Shown here: positions 16,618 to 25,609 of the stretch, in pieces
Layout of the letters: every line of letters begins with the position of its first letter
Position numbering within the stretch: position 1 is the first letter of the stretch
DNA from: Streptomyces sp. 2131.1
GTDB lineage: Bacteria; Actinomycetota; Actinomycetes; Streptomycetales; Streptomycetaceae
DNA length: 64,000 nt
Direction: 5' to 3'
NCBI RefSeq assembly: GCF_900105515.1
Contig: NZ_FNSY01000001.1
Span: 6,250,001-6,314,000, forward strand
Notes under the pieces: generated by a model
What the model saw: only the letters and a program-made list of their open reading frames with translations
What the model was told of the DNA's origin: nothing
Database searches by the model: none
Made by a program: the position numbers and the translations under genes

Positions 16618-17095
16618 TCAGGCGGCGTACCTGGCCGCCATCATCAGGACGGCCTCGTCGACGACCGCCTCGACGGCCGTCCCGTCCGGAGCCCAGTGGG
16701 CCAGGAGCAGGCGGGGCCCAGAAGACGTAGTTGGAGATCATGCCGAGGAACTGGGTCGCGGCCAGCTCCGGATCCTCCAGCCGGATCGTGCCCGCTTCGC
16801 GCTCCGCCTCCAGGTAGCGGCGCACCGAATCGAAGTAGGGCATCTTGCCGCGGTGGAACTGCCATTCGGCCAGTTCCGGGAAGCGCGGCAGCTCGGCGAT
16901 GACGATCCGGAAGAGGTCGGTCATGCCTGGACGCGTGAGCAGGGCGGCGTAGCGCCGGCCGAACAGGGAGAGGCCGGCCCGGAGGTCGCCCGGGGGCGGG
17001 GCGTCCTCATCCCCGTCTCCCGCCTGCCAGGACGCGGTGACGATCGCGTCGAACAGCGCTGCCTTGGTCGGGAACTGCTTGAACAGAGTGGCATC
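16618..17095 (-). pseudogene. TetR-family regulator remnant, 5'-truncated and frameshifted
   Basis: The sequence begins abruptly inside the DNA-binding region (ATLFKQFPTKAALFDAIV), so most of the helix-turn-helix is missing. It continues with a normal TetR ligand-binding domain (DLFRIVIAELPRFPELAEW, LAATQFLGMISNYVFW). Near 16722 the frame shifts, after which LLLAHWAPDGTAVEAVVDEA completes the C-terminus to the stop at 16618-16620. The break at about 17090 abuts an SDR fragment on the other strand, so one deletion seems to have removed the start of both genes. Confidence 0.75.
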
Positions 17096-17513
17096 AAGGC
17101 GGCGGCCCCCTCGATGCGCCGGCACGGCGGCGGCGTCATCGTCAACATCGCCTCCACCTCCGGCGTGGGCGGCACCGCGATGTACGCCCCCTATGTGGCC
17201 AGCAAGTGGGCCGTCCGGGGCCTCACCAAGACGGCCGCCCTGGAACTGGGCCGCGACCACATCCGCGTCAACGCCATCAACCCAGCGTCATCGCCACCCC
17301 GTTCATCACCGAACCCGCCGCAGGCAGCGACACTCCGATCTCCGACTTCCACTCGGCCGAGCCGTTCGCCATCCCCCGCCTGGGCGAGCTCGCAGACATC
17401 ACCAGGCTCTGCTCTTCCTCACCTCCGACGAGGCTTCCTTCGCCACCGGCTCGGAGTTCGTCAACGACGGCGGTCTCCTCCTCGGCCCCGCACTCAAACA
17501 CGAAGCCGCCTGA
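17090..17513 (+). pseudogene. Short-chain dehydrogenase/reductase (SDR) remnant with two frameshifts
   Basis: Starts in the middle of an SDR fold (GIKAAAPSMRRHGGGVIVNI), keeps the Ser and YxxxK catalytic residues (ASTSGVGG, YVASKWAVRGLTK), then shifts frame after VNAINP at about 17283 (SVIATPFITEPAAG). It shifts again at about 17405 to finish with LLFLTSDEASFATGSEFV and NDGGLLLGPALKHEAA. The N-terminal NAD-binding half is absent. It lies head to head with the tetR remnant, the usual arrangement of a TetR regulator and its target. Confidence 0.75.
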
Positions 17514-18460
17514 CCTGTCTGTACCACCTGGCATTCACGAAAGGAGCGCCTCGGAGGCGGTCTTGGCAGAGTGAGGGTGAGCACGCTGGTCGGTGTTGCC
17601 GTGCGAATCGGTCCCGGTGCGGTTCGGGAGTCGGGTTGGCTGCGGGGAGAGGACCGGCGAATGACCCAGCTGGTGTAGAGAAGTCCTGCGGTACGGGCCT
17701 CGATGCGGTCGAACGACCCTGTGGCGGATGTGGCAAGTGCCTGCTCGGAGTGCGGCGGCTGGCGCGTGTGAAGCTGGCGACGCCTTCGTCTGAGCGCCAG
17801 GGCGAGAACGTGCTCACGGCCGCCGTCGGCGGGGCCCCACATCATCGGCTGGGCGGACGATCGGGAGGTCTCCGGCGGCCGGCCTGTACGACGCCGTGTG
17901 GTTTCCGGGACTGGTATGCCGAGCTGGGACGGGAGCTCACCGCTCTCGAGGCTGAGCCGTGGCGGGCGACGGGCATGATCCGGCGGCCGCCTGGCGAGAC
18001 CGGTTGCGGGCCGTTGGTTCCGTGCTGCGGATGTACAGGCGTGAAAGGAGCTCCTGATCGACCTCGGCGTACGGCTGACGCTCTTCCGGCCCGCGCTCTC
18101 CTTCGCTGGGTGCCCGGGCTTCCTTCACCGCCCCGAGCAGGGCTGAGCTGGGTATGGCACCCGGCCGGCATCGACCGGTTGAGAGCGGCGGCGACGCTGC
18201 GCGCCTGCTCTCCAACGCCCCGCGGTTGGAGGAGGCCGCGGCCCGGAGACGGGGGCATGGCAGACCTCGCCGAGGAGGTGTGGTTACCGGACAGAGCTGC
18301 CGTTGCCGAAGGGAATCGGGCATCTGCGCCAAGGGTGACGGGCCCCCGTTCGGCCGGTCAGCGCCCTTCCGTGCCGCCAGACTCCGAGGAGGGAACGCTC
18401 CGGTGGAGCGTGGGTATGGGCGATACGGGGCGGGCGTGATCGAGCGGGGTAGAACCGATC
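17514..18460. other. Region without a recognisable gene
   Basis: About 950 bp of GC-rich sequence in which all long open frames lack protein-like composition and match no family I know. It is most likely degenerate remains of older genes inside the island plus the upstream region of the prenyltransferase gene. Confidence 0.4.
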
Positions 18461-19303
18461 GTGCCGCCCCGGGGAGACGGGGCTGGGTTGACCGATCACG
18501 GTGTTCATCGCGCATACAAGGCAACGGGAGGCGGGCCGGGTGGGCGACGGTCCGGCAACGACCAACGCCGGGACACTGGGCTGGTGCGCGCGGTGCCGCG
18601 GCACGTGGCCTGCGTGATGGACGGCAACGGCCGCTGGGCCCAGCGGCGCTCGCTTCCACGGACGGCGGGCCATCGGGCTGCCGAAGCCACCGTCATCGAC
18701 ATCATCGAGGCGGCTCGGGCGGCCGGAGTCGAGTGGCTCAGCCTGTACGCCTTCTCCACCGAGAACTGGAACCGCCCCGGCACCGAGGTCGACTACCTGA
18801 TGCGGCTGGTCCGCCGGGTTGTGCGCAAGCACGCACCCCTGCTGCTCGCCCGCGGCATCCGCTGCCGTTTCCTCGGAGCCGCCGACCCACGCATCCCCCG
18901 GGAGCTGGCCCAGGATTTCGAGGACCTGGCCACGCTGACCGCCGACAACCGGGGGATGACGCTCACCGTCGCTTTTGACCACGGCGGCCGCCGAGACATC
19001 GTCGAAGCCGCCAGATCGCTGATCCGCAAGGGGACACAAGCCGACGACGTGACCGAGCGGCTCTTCGCGGACCACCTGCCGTTTCCCGACACCCCCGACG
19101 TCGACCTCGTCATCCGCACCTCCGGCGAGCAGCGCATCTCCAACTTCATGCTTTGGCAGGTCGCCTACGCCGAGTGGGTCTTTCCCGCCGTGCTCTGGCC
19201 GGACTTCCGGGCCCCTGACTTTCTCACCTGCCTGCACACCTACCGCTGCCGTGACCGCCGCTTCGGCGGCATCCCGCCCCAGACGAACGGAGACCTGTCA
19301 TGA
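18461..19303 (+). CDS. cis-Prenyltransferase (isoprenyl diphosphate synthase, UppS family)
   Basis: Elongates an allylic diphosphate with isopentenyl diphosphate in cis. The family signatures are intact: MDGNGRWA with the catalytic Asp, LYAFSTENWNRP, DHGGRRDIVEAA and the C-terminal IRTSGEQRISNFMLWQ that binds IPP. Differences from housekeeping UppS are GHRAAEA instead of the usual GHRAG and AYAEWVF instead of AYSEL.F, so chain length or substrate may differ. The start is uncertain: GTG 18461 gives 280 residues and GTG 18584 gives 239, close to bacterial UppS length. It ends in an ATGA overlap with the MpaB-like oxygenase gene, so the two form a coupled operon inside the accessory island. Confidence 0.88.
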   Translation: MPPRGDGAGLTDHGVHRAYKATGGGPGGRRSGNDQRRDTGLVRAVPRHVACVMDGNGRWAQRRSLPRTAGHRAAEATVIDIIEAARAAGVEWLSLYAFSTENWNRPGTEVDYLMRLVRRVVRKHAPLLLARGIRCRFLGAADPRIPRELAQDFEDLATLTADNRGMTLTVAFDHGGRRDIVEAARSLIRKGTQADDVTERLFADHLPFPDTPDVDLVIRTSGEQRISNFMLWQVAYAEWVFPAVLWPDFRAPDFLTCLHTYRCRDRRFGGIPPQTNGDLS

Positions 19304-20769
19304 CCACCGGAACCACCGGAACGGCCGACGAGGCCCCCCTGCTCGCCACGCAACCGCCGTTCCGCGCCTTCTTCGACGACCCGCGCTGGGCGCTGGCCAT
19401 CATCCGCGCCACCGTGCTGGAAGCCGCCCACCCGCAGATCGGGGCCGCTCTCGCCGACAACTCCACCTTCGTCGCCCACCCCTGGCGCCGACTGCGCAAC
19501 ACCTTCCTCAGCATGCGGCGCATGTTCGACGCCGACCCAGCGGTACGAGACCGGGAGGCCGCCCGGCTCAACAGGCTCCACGCCCGCATGAGCGGCTCCG
19601 ACTCCCGCGGCCGCGCCTACGACGCCATGGACCGCGCGACCCGCGCTTGGGTGGTCGCCACCCTCTTCGAGAGCGCCGTCACCATGTGCCGGCTCAGCGG
19701 CCAGCCGCTCGACCAGGCCACGATGGAGCGGCTGTACGGCGAGTACCGCGCGTTCCTCGCCGCACTCGACGGCGACGCCGGTGAACTGCCCGAGGACCTG
19801 CACGACTTCTGGCGCTACTTCGACAGGGTCGTCGAGGACGAACTGGAGAATACTGAGGCCGCCCGCCTCATCCTCTACCGGCTCTTCGACCACCTGCCCG
19901 CCCCGGCACTGCTGGACGGCATGCCGGCCCTGTGGGCGGCCGGCCGCGCTGTCGTCGGTCCCCTCCTCGGCGCGATCACCGTCGCCTCGCTCCCCGAGCC
20001 CTACCGGCGCAAGGCCGGCCTGGCCGAGATGCCGGGAACCCCGACCCTCATGCACGGCGCCTACCTCGCGGCCGGGCTTACCCGGTTCCTGCCCGATGGC
20101 TGGATCAACGCCGAAACCATCATCGAGACCCTTTCCCTCTCGCCCGACAGCGACGACCCCCGCGCCCGGACCGTGACCGCGCTGCGCGCCCGCATGACAC
20201 AAGCCTCGGCCCTGCTCCGCCTCCTCACGCCACTGAGCGGCGACGCAGGCCCCGGCCCGGACCCCACTGCCTCGAAGACCACGGGCGAAGGCCGACGCTC
20301 GGCGGAGGAGTTCTTCCGCACGGTGCTGGACCAGACCGGCGACGGCTACCTCGACTGGCCCGACCTCGCCGCCATGGCACGCGAACTGGCCACCCGACTC
20401 GACCTGGACGAACCCGAGGAGACCCGGCTCTACGACGCCTTCGCCGCCTGGTGGCGTGAACTCCAGGCCGCCCTCGACACAGACGGAGACGGCCGTGTCA
20501 GCGCCGACGAGTACGCCGCAGCCGTCCCCTCCCTCGCCGGGCCCGCGCTGATCCGCGTCGCCGAGGTGCTCTTCGACGCGACCGACAAGGACGGCAGCGG
20601 CACAATCGACGCAGACGAACACCGGACGCTTTTCCGCACCGCCTTCCAGCGCGACCTCACCGTCACCGCCGGCACCTACGACCGCAGCGCCTTCGTGGGC
20701 GACTTCCTCACCTTCATGGCAGGCCGACGCAGGAACACCGCGTACGACGCCCTGCTGGCCGAGGCCTGA
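19300..20769 (+). CDS. MpaB-type (DUF2236) oxygenase-like protein with C-terminal EF-hands
   Basis: A 489-residue fusion. Residues about 15-300 resemble the DUF2236 / MpaB family, which includes latex-clearing protein Lcp: HPQIGAALADNSTFVAHPWRRLRNT, the RLHARMSG segment and a helical core. Residues about 330-489 form a calerythrin-like calcium-binding module with EF-hand loops at about 344 (DQTGDGYLDW), 393 (DTDGDGRVSADE) and 429 (DKDGSGTIDADE). In many DUF2236 proteins a WVHA motif supplies the haem-ligating His; here it reads AWVVATLFES, so catalysis is uncertain. No signal peptide is seen. It is coupled by ATGA to the cis-prenyltransferase, suggesting it acts on that prenyl product, possibly under calcium control; this is inference. 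Confidence 0.75.
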   Translation: MTTGTTGTADEAPLLATQPPFRAFFDDPRWALAIIRATVLEAAHPQIGAALADNSTFVAHPWRRLRNTFLSMRRMFDADPAVRDREAARLNRLHARMSGSDSRGRAYDAMDRATRAWVVATLFESAVTMCRLSGQPLDQATMERLYGEYRAFLAALDGDAGELPEDLHDFWRYFDRVVEDELENTEAARLILYRLFDHLPAPALLDGMPALWAAGRAVVGPLLGAITVASLPEPYRRKAGLAEMPGTPTLMHGAYLAAGLTRFLPDGWINAETIIETLSLSPDSDDPRARTVTALRARMTQASALLRLLTPLSGDAGPGPDPTASKTTGEGRRSAEEFFRTVLDQTGDGYLDWPDLAAMARELATRLDLDEPEETRLYDAFAAWWRELQAALDTDGDGRVSADEYAAAVPSLAGPALIRVAEVLFDATDKDGSGTIDADEHRTLFRTAFQRDLTVTAGTYDRSAFVGDFLTFMAGRRRNTAYDALLAEA

Positions 20770-21292
20770 CTAACTCGTGCAGGTCGGCGGCCACGGCTGC
20801 ACGCTCTCCTGCGGGACGGTGGTCGGCGCGATTGTTTCGGTGAGGCCTCGGCCTAGGGCGGTCAGGTGCGGCCGGTGCAGGTCAGGGCGTGTCAGACGCG
20901 GTGCACCCCTCGGGGCGATGGGCCGAACTGCCCCAGGGAACGCCTGATCGGTGTCCAGGTGTATGGGCCGGACGCCCGATCACGGGCACGACGGGGGGCT
21001 CGGGCGCCGACCGGGCCTGGAGCAGTTTCCGGCCCCGCTCGGTGCCGAGGATGAGCCGGCCGTGGCCCGGCCTCGTCACCGAGCGGTGGCGGCCGCCCGC
21101 ACCGTACGCACTGCGAGCCGTGGATGGCCCGTACGGGGCGGGTGACGGAGTCCCTCGTGCCGAGTGTGCTGGAGCAGCGGATCACCACCGGCACCGCCCA
21201 CTGCACCAGGCGGCGCTTGCTCATGCATGAGGCTGGTCCGACCGCCGAGGCGCCTCAGCGGTCCGAGCCCCGCCCGTGCCGGGTGGTGGTGC
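20770..21292. other. Region without a recognisable gene
   Basis: No convincing gene. A 110-codon minus-strand frame (20892-21224, begins MSKRRLVQWAVPVV) has no ribosome site and turns into Arg/Pro/Gly-rich low-complexity sequence, so I do not call it. Confidence 0.4.
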
Positions 21293-21705
21293 TCAGGCGC
21301 TGGCTGTGTTCAGCCAGGTACTGATCCTGCCCAGAGCCCCGGGACCGGAGTCGGAGGTGACGTCGGCGGCGAGGTCGGCGACGGTGATCGAGCGGAGGGT
21401 TTCCCACCAGGCAGTCTCGGCCCGGCCCATGGCGCGTCTGATGGCGCAGGGTACGGCGCAGGCTTCCGGGGGAGTGGCCATCGGGCCGCGCTGTCGGATC
21501 TCGGTGCAGACGAACGCGGGTCCCGGGCCGTCGACCGCCTCGACGACGTCGAGCACTGTGATGAGCGCGGGTGGCCGGGTGAGGATGTAGCCGCCCGCCT
21601 TGCCCTGGACCGACTGGACGAGACCGGCCCGCGTGAGGGCCTGCAGCTGCTTGGCGAGATAGCTGGGCGAGACGTTGTGCAGCTCCGCCAGCCGAGCGGT
21701 CAAGC
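21293..21705 (-). pseudogene. Rrf2-family regulator lacking its 5' end
   Basis: From TARLAELHNVSPSYLAKQLQ onward this is a good Rrf2 protein (GKAGGYILTRPP, LDVVEAVDGP) with a cysteine group (CTEI, EACAVPC) like the cluster ligands of NsrR/IscR relatives. The first about 25 residues of the family, including the start of the first helix, are replaced by unrelated sequence after about 21705. The open frame does continue to an ATG at 21784, so an expressed variant cannot be fully excluded, but the DNA-binding domain would be abnormal. Confidence 0.6.
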
Positions 21706-22321
21706 AACCGCGATCCCCGCCGGCACTTCGATAGAGGCGGCCTGCCGCATCGTCATCCTCGAAGACCGGCGCGAAGAAGACCACCGCAGCAACGCCGAAC
21801 TCCAGCGAGGCGTCGGCCCGTCCAACGCGCCACCCGCCGCCTGAAGTCCGGTCGAGGCCGGGAGAAGTCCAGCCAGGCTGTCCACCCTCGGTGATGCGCG
21901 CGAGGCCTCTCCAGCGGTGCCTTCGGGTCTCGAAGGCGCGCTCTCGTCCGGGGGCTGGGCGCGCCTTGCCGCGCCTTGCTCATTCGAGCAAAAGGCCCAC
22001 CGGCTGGTCGCAGCGGTGTCTACGCGTTGACTTCGGTGGGCCAATATCTATGGCCACGGTGTCAGGTTTTAATGCGTGGCGCCAGGAGCGTTACTGCAGC
22101 GAAAGGTTCAGTGGAATTATTCAGCGTACGCAGATTGCTGCAGCGTGCTACTGCCAGTCTCGGTTGCAGTTGTGGTTCCCAGTAAATTTAGCTTCTGTGT
22201 GGGTGTTTTCGACCAGCAGACGCTTCACTTTTTCGGGGCTTCTCCGGTCGGGGCATCATCGCGGCGACGCGGGATCCGCACTCGCGGGTCTCGGCGTACT
22301 GCCCCCTGAAGGAGATGTCGC
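21706..22321. other. Non-coding stretch with inverted repeat; leader region of the cold-shock gene
   Basis: No gene is supported. A plus-strand tail (ILEDRREEDHRSNAELQ, stop near 21843) may be transposase debris. A perfect 9-bp inverted repeat, GGCCCACCG (21994-22002) with CGGTGGGCC (22034-22042), brackets 31 nt. From 22040 to 22310 the composition becomes markedly AT-richer, as expected for a long untranslated leader of a cold-shock gene. I could not assign a convincing promoter. Confidence 0.4.
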
Positions 22322-22522
22322 ATGGCGTCAAGAATCGTGAAGTGGTTCAGTGCGGCCAAGGGTCTCGGCTCCATCGAACAGGGCGGCGGCGCTGATGTTC
22401 CCGCCCACCCCTCTAACATCGCTGCCGAGGGATTCCGTGAACTGATGGAAGTCCAGAAGGTCACCTTCGGTATCGCGACCAGCCCGAAGGGGCCGACGGC
22501 CGAGAATATCGTTCCCGTCTGA
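22322..22522 (+). CDS. CspA-like cold-shock domain protein with altered RNP motifs
   Basis: A 66-residue cold-shock domain protein. IVKWFSAAKG, DVPAHPSNIAAEGFREL and GPTAENIVPV align over the full length of Streptomyces CSPs. The normal RNP1 KGFGFI reads KGLGSI and RNP2 VFAHF reads VPAHP, so all four stacking phenylalanines of the nucleic-acid surface are lost while the W and F of KWF stay. Nucleic-acid binding is therefore doubtful even though the frame is intact. The start is ATG 22322, 5 nt after GAAGGAGATG. It precedes a DEAD-box helicase, the usual cold-shock partner. Confidence 0.85.
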   Translation: MASRIVKWFSAAKGLGSIEQGGGADVPAHPSNIAAEGFRELMEVQKVTFGIATSPKGPTAENIVPV

Positions 22523-22763
22523 GACTGGCACCCGTGCAGCACCTTTGCTTCCGGGTTTCCTGCCCGGTCTCTGGATACCCGCTCGGCGGTGACAGAGATT
22601 CTCGATCCGCGGCGTCACTTGCCTCGTGGCCTGCCTCCCCATGCGGGATCAACCGCATGCCGTATTTGATTCCCCGTTACGCTCGGCCCGTTCTTGTGAT
22701 TCCCCGCGTTGTTCTTTCGCTGCTGGAATTACTTGATGCGTGTCGTCTCAAGGAAGGTTCTGA

Positions 22764-24275
22764 ATGAACCCCACGCGTACGAACAATCGCGCTACCCGCG
22801 CACGCAGCCGAACCGCCGACTCCATTCGTGGCGGCAGCCGCGTCAACTCGACCACTGCGACCTGTTCGGCCGCTCCTGCTGGCTCCGGAGGTTCGAGTCG
22901 CCCGGGTGGCCCGGGACGGCGGCCCGTCGCGGTCCAGGGCGAGTTTGCCCTGCCGGTCACGGTCACTCCCGCACTGCCTGCTGCCGAGGCGTTCGCCGAC
23001 CTCGACATGCCCAAGCAGTTGCTGGCGGCGCTGACCGCGCAGGGGGTGAGCGTTCCGTTCCCGATCCAGGGGGCGACCCTGCCCAACACTCTCGCGGGCC
23101 GTGAGGCCCTGGGCCGGGGGCGCACCGGGTCCGGCAAGACGCTGGCCTTCGGCCTCGCCCTGCTGGCCCGTACTGCCGGTCAGCGGGCCGAGCCGCGACA
23201 GCCGTTGGCCCTGGTCCTGGTACCGACGCGTGAGCTGGCCCAGCAGGTGACCGACGCACTGGCTCCGTACGCCCGTGCGGGTCGGCTGCGGCTGGCCACG
23301 GTCGTCGGCGGAACGTCGATCGGGAGGCAGGTCAACGCGTTGCGCGGCGGTGCCGAAGTCGTCGTGGCGACGCCTGGACGACTCAAGGATCTCATCGACC
23401 GCGGTGACTGCCGGCTCGACCAGGTCGCGAGCAGCGTCCTTGACGAGGCCGACCAGATGACCGGCATGGGCTTTATGCCCCAAGTCACCGAACTCCTCGA
23501 CCAGGTCCGCCCCGAAGGGCAGCGGATGCTCTTCTCCGCCACCCTGGACAGCAACGTCGACCGCCTGGTTCGCCGTTACCTCAGTGACCCGGTCGTCCAC
23601 TCCGTAGATCCTTCCGCCGGAGCGGTCACGACGATGGAGCACCACGTGCTGCACGTCCACGGCACCGACAAGCACCGCACGACGACCGAGATCGCCGCGC
23701 GCGAAGGTCGGGTCATCATGTTCCTGGCCACCAAGCGCGCCGTGGACAAGCTCACCGACCACCTGCTGGCCAGCGGGGTGCGGGCCAAGGCTCTGCACGG
23801 CGGGAAGGCGCAGTCCCAGCGCACCCGGACCCTGACCCAGTTCAAGACCGGGCACGTCACCGTACTCGTGGCCACGAACGTCGCCGCCCGCGGCATCCAC
23901 GTCGACAACCTCGACCTCGTCGTCAACGTTGACCCGCCGACCGACTACAAGGACTACCTCCACCGCGGCGGCCGGACCGCGCGGGCAGGGGAGTCCGGCA
24001 GCGTCGTCATCCTGGTCACCCCCAACCAGCGCCGCGACGTGGCCCGCCTCATGACGGCCGTCGGCATCGTGCCCCAGACCACCCAGATGCGCTCCGGCGG
24101 GGAGGTACTCGGCCGCATCACCAACGCCCAGGCCCCCACCGGCATTCCCGTGACGATCACCGCGCCGGTGGCCGCGCGGCCTCAGCGCAGCACGTCCTCA
24201 CACGGCCGACGTCGCCCCGCCTCCGCAACCCGGCGCGCGAGCGCACATCAGGCGGCCGTCAACGCGGCGGCCTGA
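22764..24275 (+). CDS. DEAD-box RNA helicase (cold-shock type)
   Basis: A 503-residue RNA helicase. After a basic, Ser/Arg/Gly-rich N-terminal tail of about 65 residues, the core has Q motif FPIQ, motif I RTGSGKT, Ia PTRELA, GG, TPGR, II DEAD, III SAT, V ATNVAARGIHV and VI HRGGRTARAG. The C-terminal 50 residues are basic and disordered-looking, a likely RNA tether. Its role is unwinding structured RNA, e.g. at low temperature. It lies 241 bp after the csp gene and just upstream of CBS and small-protein genes on the same strand. It starts at ATG 22764, where AAGGTTC is a modest ribosome site. Confidence 0.9.
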   Translation: MNPTRTNNRATRARSRTADSIRGGSRVNSTTATCSAAPAGSGGSSRPGGPGRRPVAVQGEFALPVTVTPALPAAEAFADLDMPKQLLAALTAQGVSVPFPIQGATLPNTLAGREALGRGRTGSGKTLAFGLALLARTAGQRAEPRQPLALVLVPTRELAQQVTDALAPYARAGRLRLATVVGGTSIGRQVNALRGGAEVVVATPGRLKDLIDRGDCRLDQVASSVLDEADQMTGMGFMPQVTELLDQVRPEGQRMLFSATLDSNVDRLVRRYLSDPVVHSVDPSAGAVTTMEHHVLHVHGTDKHRTTTEIAAREGRVIMFLATKRAVDKLTDHLLASGVRAKALHGGKAQSQRTRTLTQFKTGHVTVLVATNVAARGIHVDNLDLVVNVDPPTDYKDYLHRGGRTARAGESGSVVILVTPNQRRDVARLMTAVGIVPQTTQMRSGGEVLGRITNAQAPTGIPVTITAPVAARPQRSTSSHGRRRPASATRRASAHQAAVNAAA

Positions 24276-24321
24276 GAACTCCGTGATCCGGAAGCTGACA
24301 CACTTGTGCAGGAGGCACCCA

Positions 24322-24726
24322 TTGACGCTCGTCCAGATGCAGCCCCGCTCGACCAAGGCCACAGCCGTGGGCAGGACGGTGGCCGAGGCCATGGACACCG
24401 CCGGCCTTCAGGTGTACGACGACATGACCGTCGAGGTGGCCCTGTCCGTCATGGCCAGTGCCCGTACCGGACATCTGCTGGTCTGCGACGACAACAGTCT
24501 GTGCATCGGACTCATCACGCACGCCCGGCTCACAGCATTCCGCATGAGCCCGGCGTACTCGGACAGAGTCCGGCTGCGGGACATCTTCCGCGCCCGAGGA
24601 CCCTTCACCTCACCGTGGGCCACCATGGCCGAAGCCGGGCACATGATGCGCCACAGCGACGTCGATGCCCTGCCGGTGATCGACGAACACGGCAGTGCCC
24701 TCGGCGTGTTCGCTCTGGCCCGCTGA
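24322..24726 (+). CDS. CBS-domain pair protein
   Basis: A 134-residue protein made of two CBS repeats (TVAEAMDTAGLQVYDDMTVE... LLVCDDNSLCIGLIT and TMAEAGHMMRHSDVDALPVI... GVFALAR). CBS pairs bind adenine nucleotides and usually sense energy state. The start is TTG 24322, chosen because GGAGG lies 6 nt before it; the frame upstream of that is not protein-like. It follows the DEAD helicase by 46 bp and is probably co-transcribed with it. Confidence 0.82.
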   Translation: MTLVQMQPRSTKATAVGRTVAEAMDTAGLQVYDDMTVEVALSVMASARTGHLLVCDDNSLCIGLITHARLTAFRMSPAYSDRVRLRDIFRARGPFTSPWATMAEAGHMMRHSDVDALPVIDEHGSALGVFALAR

Positions 24727-24782
24727 GCTGTCCCATCCGCAGCGTAACCACTCCATCGTCGCTTCTCTCCCCGTGAGGCATC

Positions 24783-25094
24783 ATGCGCTTCGTCATCGCC
24801 CGCTTCCCGTTCGACCTGACCAGGAGCGGCGTCCTGGAATCGATGAAGGGCGTCAAGCCCGAGCATGCCGCCGGCGAATCGGTGATCATCGGCCGACGCA
24901 CCTACCCCGTCAAGCAGGTCGGACAGGTCATCACACGTCAGGACCGCCGCGACTTCAGTGCCGGCGAGGTCCTACGGGCCATGACCCAGCTCGGCTTCAC
25001 CTGCCGCAGCCTGGTCCCTGCCCCTGTCCCCACACGGGTTCCCACGTCGGTGGAGCAGGCATCCGCGATGCTCGGCGCACCTCTGCCTGCCTGA
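24783..25094 (+). CDS. Small protein of the type found beside Streptomyces cold-shock helicases (SCO5918-like)
   Basis: A 103-residue protein (starts MRFVIARFPFDLTRSGVLES) with basic patches (GRRTYPVKQVGQVITRQDRRD). From memory it resembles the small proteins NCBI groups as the SCO5918 family, which sit next to DEAD-box helicases and CSPs in Streptomyces. I know no function. It starts 56 bp after the CBS gene and completes the run csp, helicase, CBS, small protein. ATG 24783 follows CCGTGAGGCATC. Confidence 0.6.
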   Translation: MRFVIARFPFDLTRSGVLESMKGVKPEHAAGESVIIGRRTYPVKQVGQVITRQDRRDFSAGEVLRAMTQLGFTCRSLVPAPVPTRVPTSVEQASAMLGAPLPA

Positions 25095-25197
25095 CGAGTA
25101 GGCGGACGAGTGCTGTCGGCCAGAACATGGGTAGGGGTCGGCCGGAGTGTTCCGGCCGGCCCCCACGGCGTACGGAGATACCCGGCGGGGCAGCGGT

Positions 25198-25569
25198 TCA
25201 GTGGTCGGAGTAGCTGAAATCGCCCATGGTCCAGGCACTGACGTCCTCGATCGCGACCCGGTACATGCCACCCGTCTCCGGGATTCCCACCGGTCCCTGC
25301 AAAATCCGAGCCACGTGAAAGTGCAGATGCGTGGGGGGCCCTTCCCCAGGTGCGGGAGTGGCGAACATGGCGGAAAAGTCGCTCAGCTGAGCCGAGTCCG
25401 CAAGGACCTCCGACACCCGCTGCCTCCAGACGGCTTCCGGTGCCAGCCGGCCCGTGATGACCGCTCCCCCTGTTACTACGGTCAGGGGCATCTGGTTGCT
25501 CCGCCCGGACTCGACCAGAGCGGCAATGTCCACGAGCAACCCATCATGCTTCGGCATGAGGCCGATCAT
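25198..25569 (-). CDS. Conserved hypothetical protein (actinobacterial)
   Basis: A 123-residue protein with no domain I can name. Segments such as GRSNQMPLTVVTGGAVITGRL, EAVWRQRVSEVLADSAQL and PPTHLHFHVARILQG look like a conserved soluble protein and also occur, as I recall, in other Streptomyces hypotheticals. I start it at ATG 25569, because upstream of that the sequence (RLWQAYLRR) belongs to a decayed transposase. ATG 25557 is an alternative. No neighbour gives functional context. Confidence 0.55.
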   Translation of the reverse strand: MIGLMPKHDGLLVDIAALVESGRSNQMPLTVVTGGAVITGRLAPEAVWRQRVSEVLADSAQLSDFSAMFATPAPGEGPPTHLHFHVARILQGPVGIPETGGMYRVAIEDVSAWTMGDFSYSDH

Positions 25570-25609
25570 ATGCGTCGAGGCCCCTGCTGCTCTCCTGTGG
25601 GGTGAGGCT

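Noticed and set aside
20892..21224. 110-codon minus frame starting MSKRRLVQWAVP
   Set aside because: No ribosome site and composition decays into low complexity; no family recognised.
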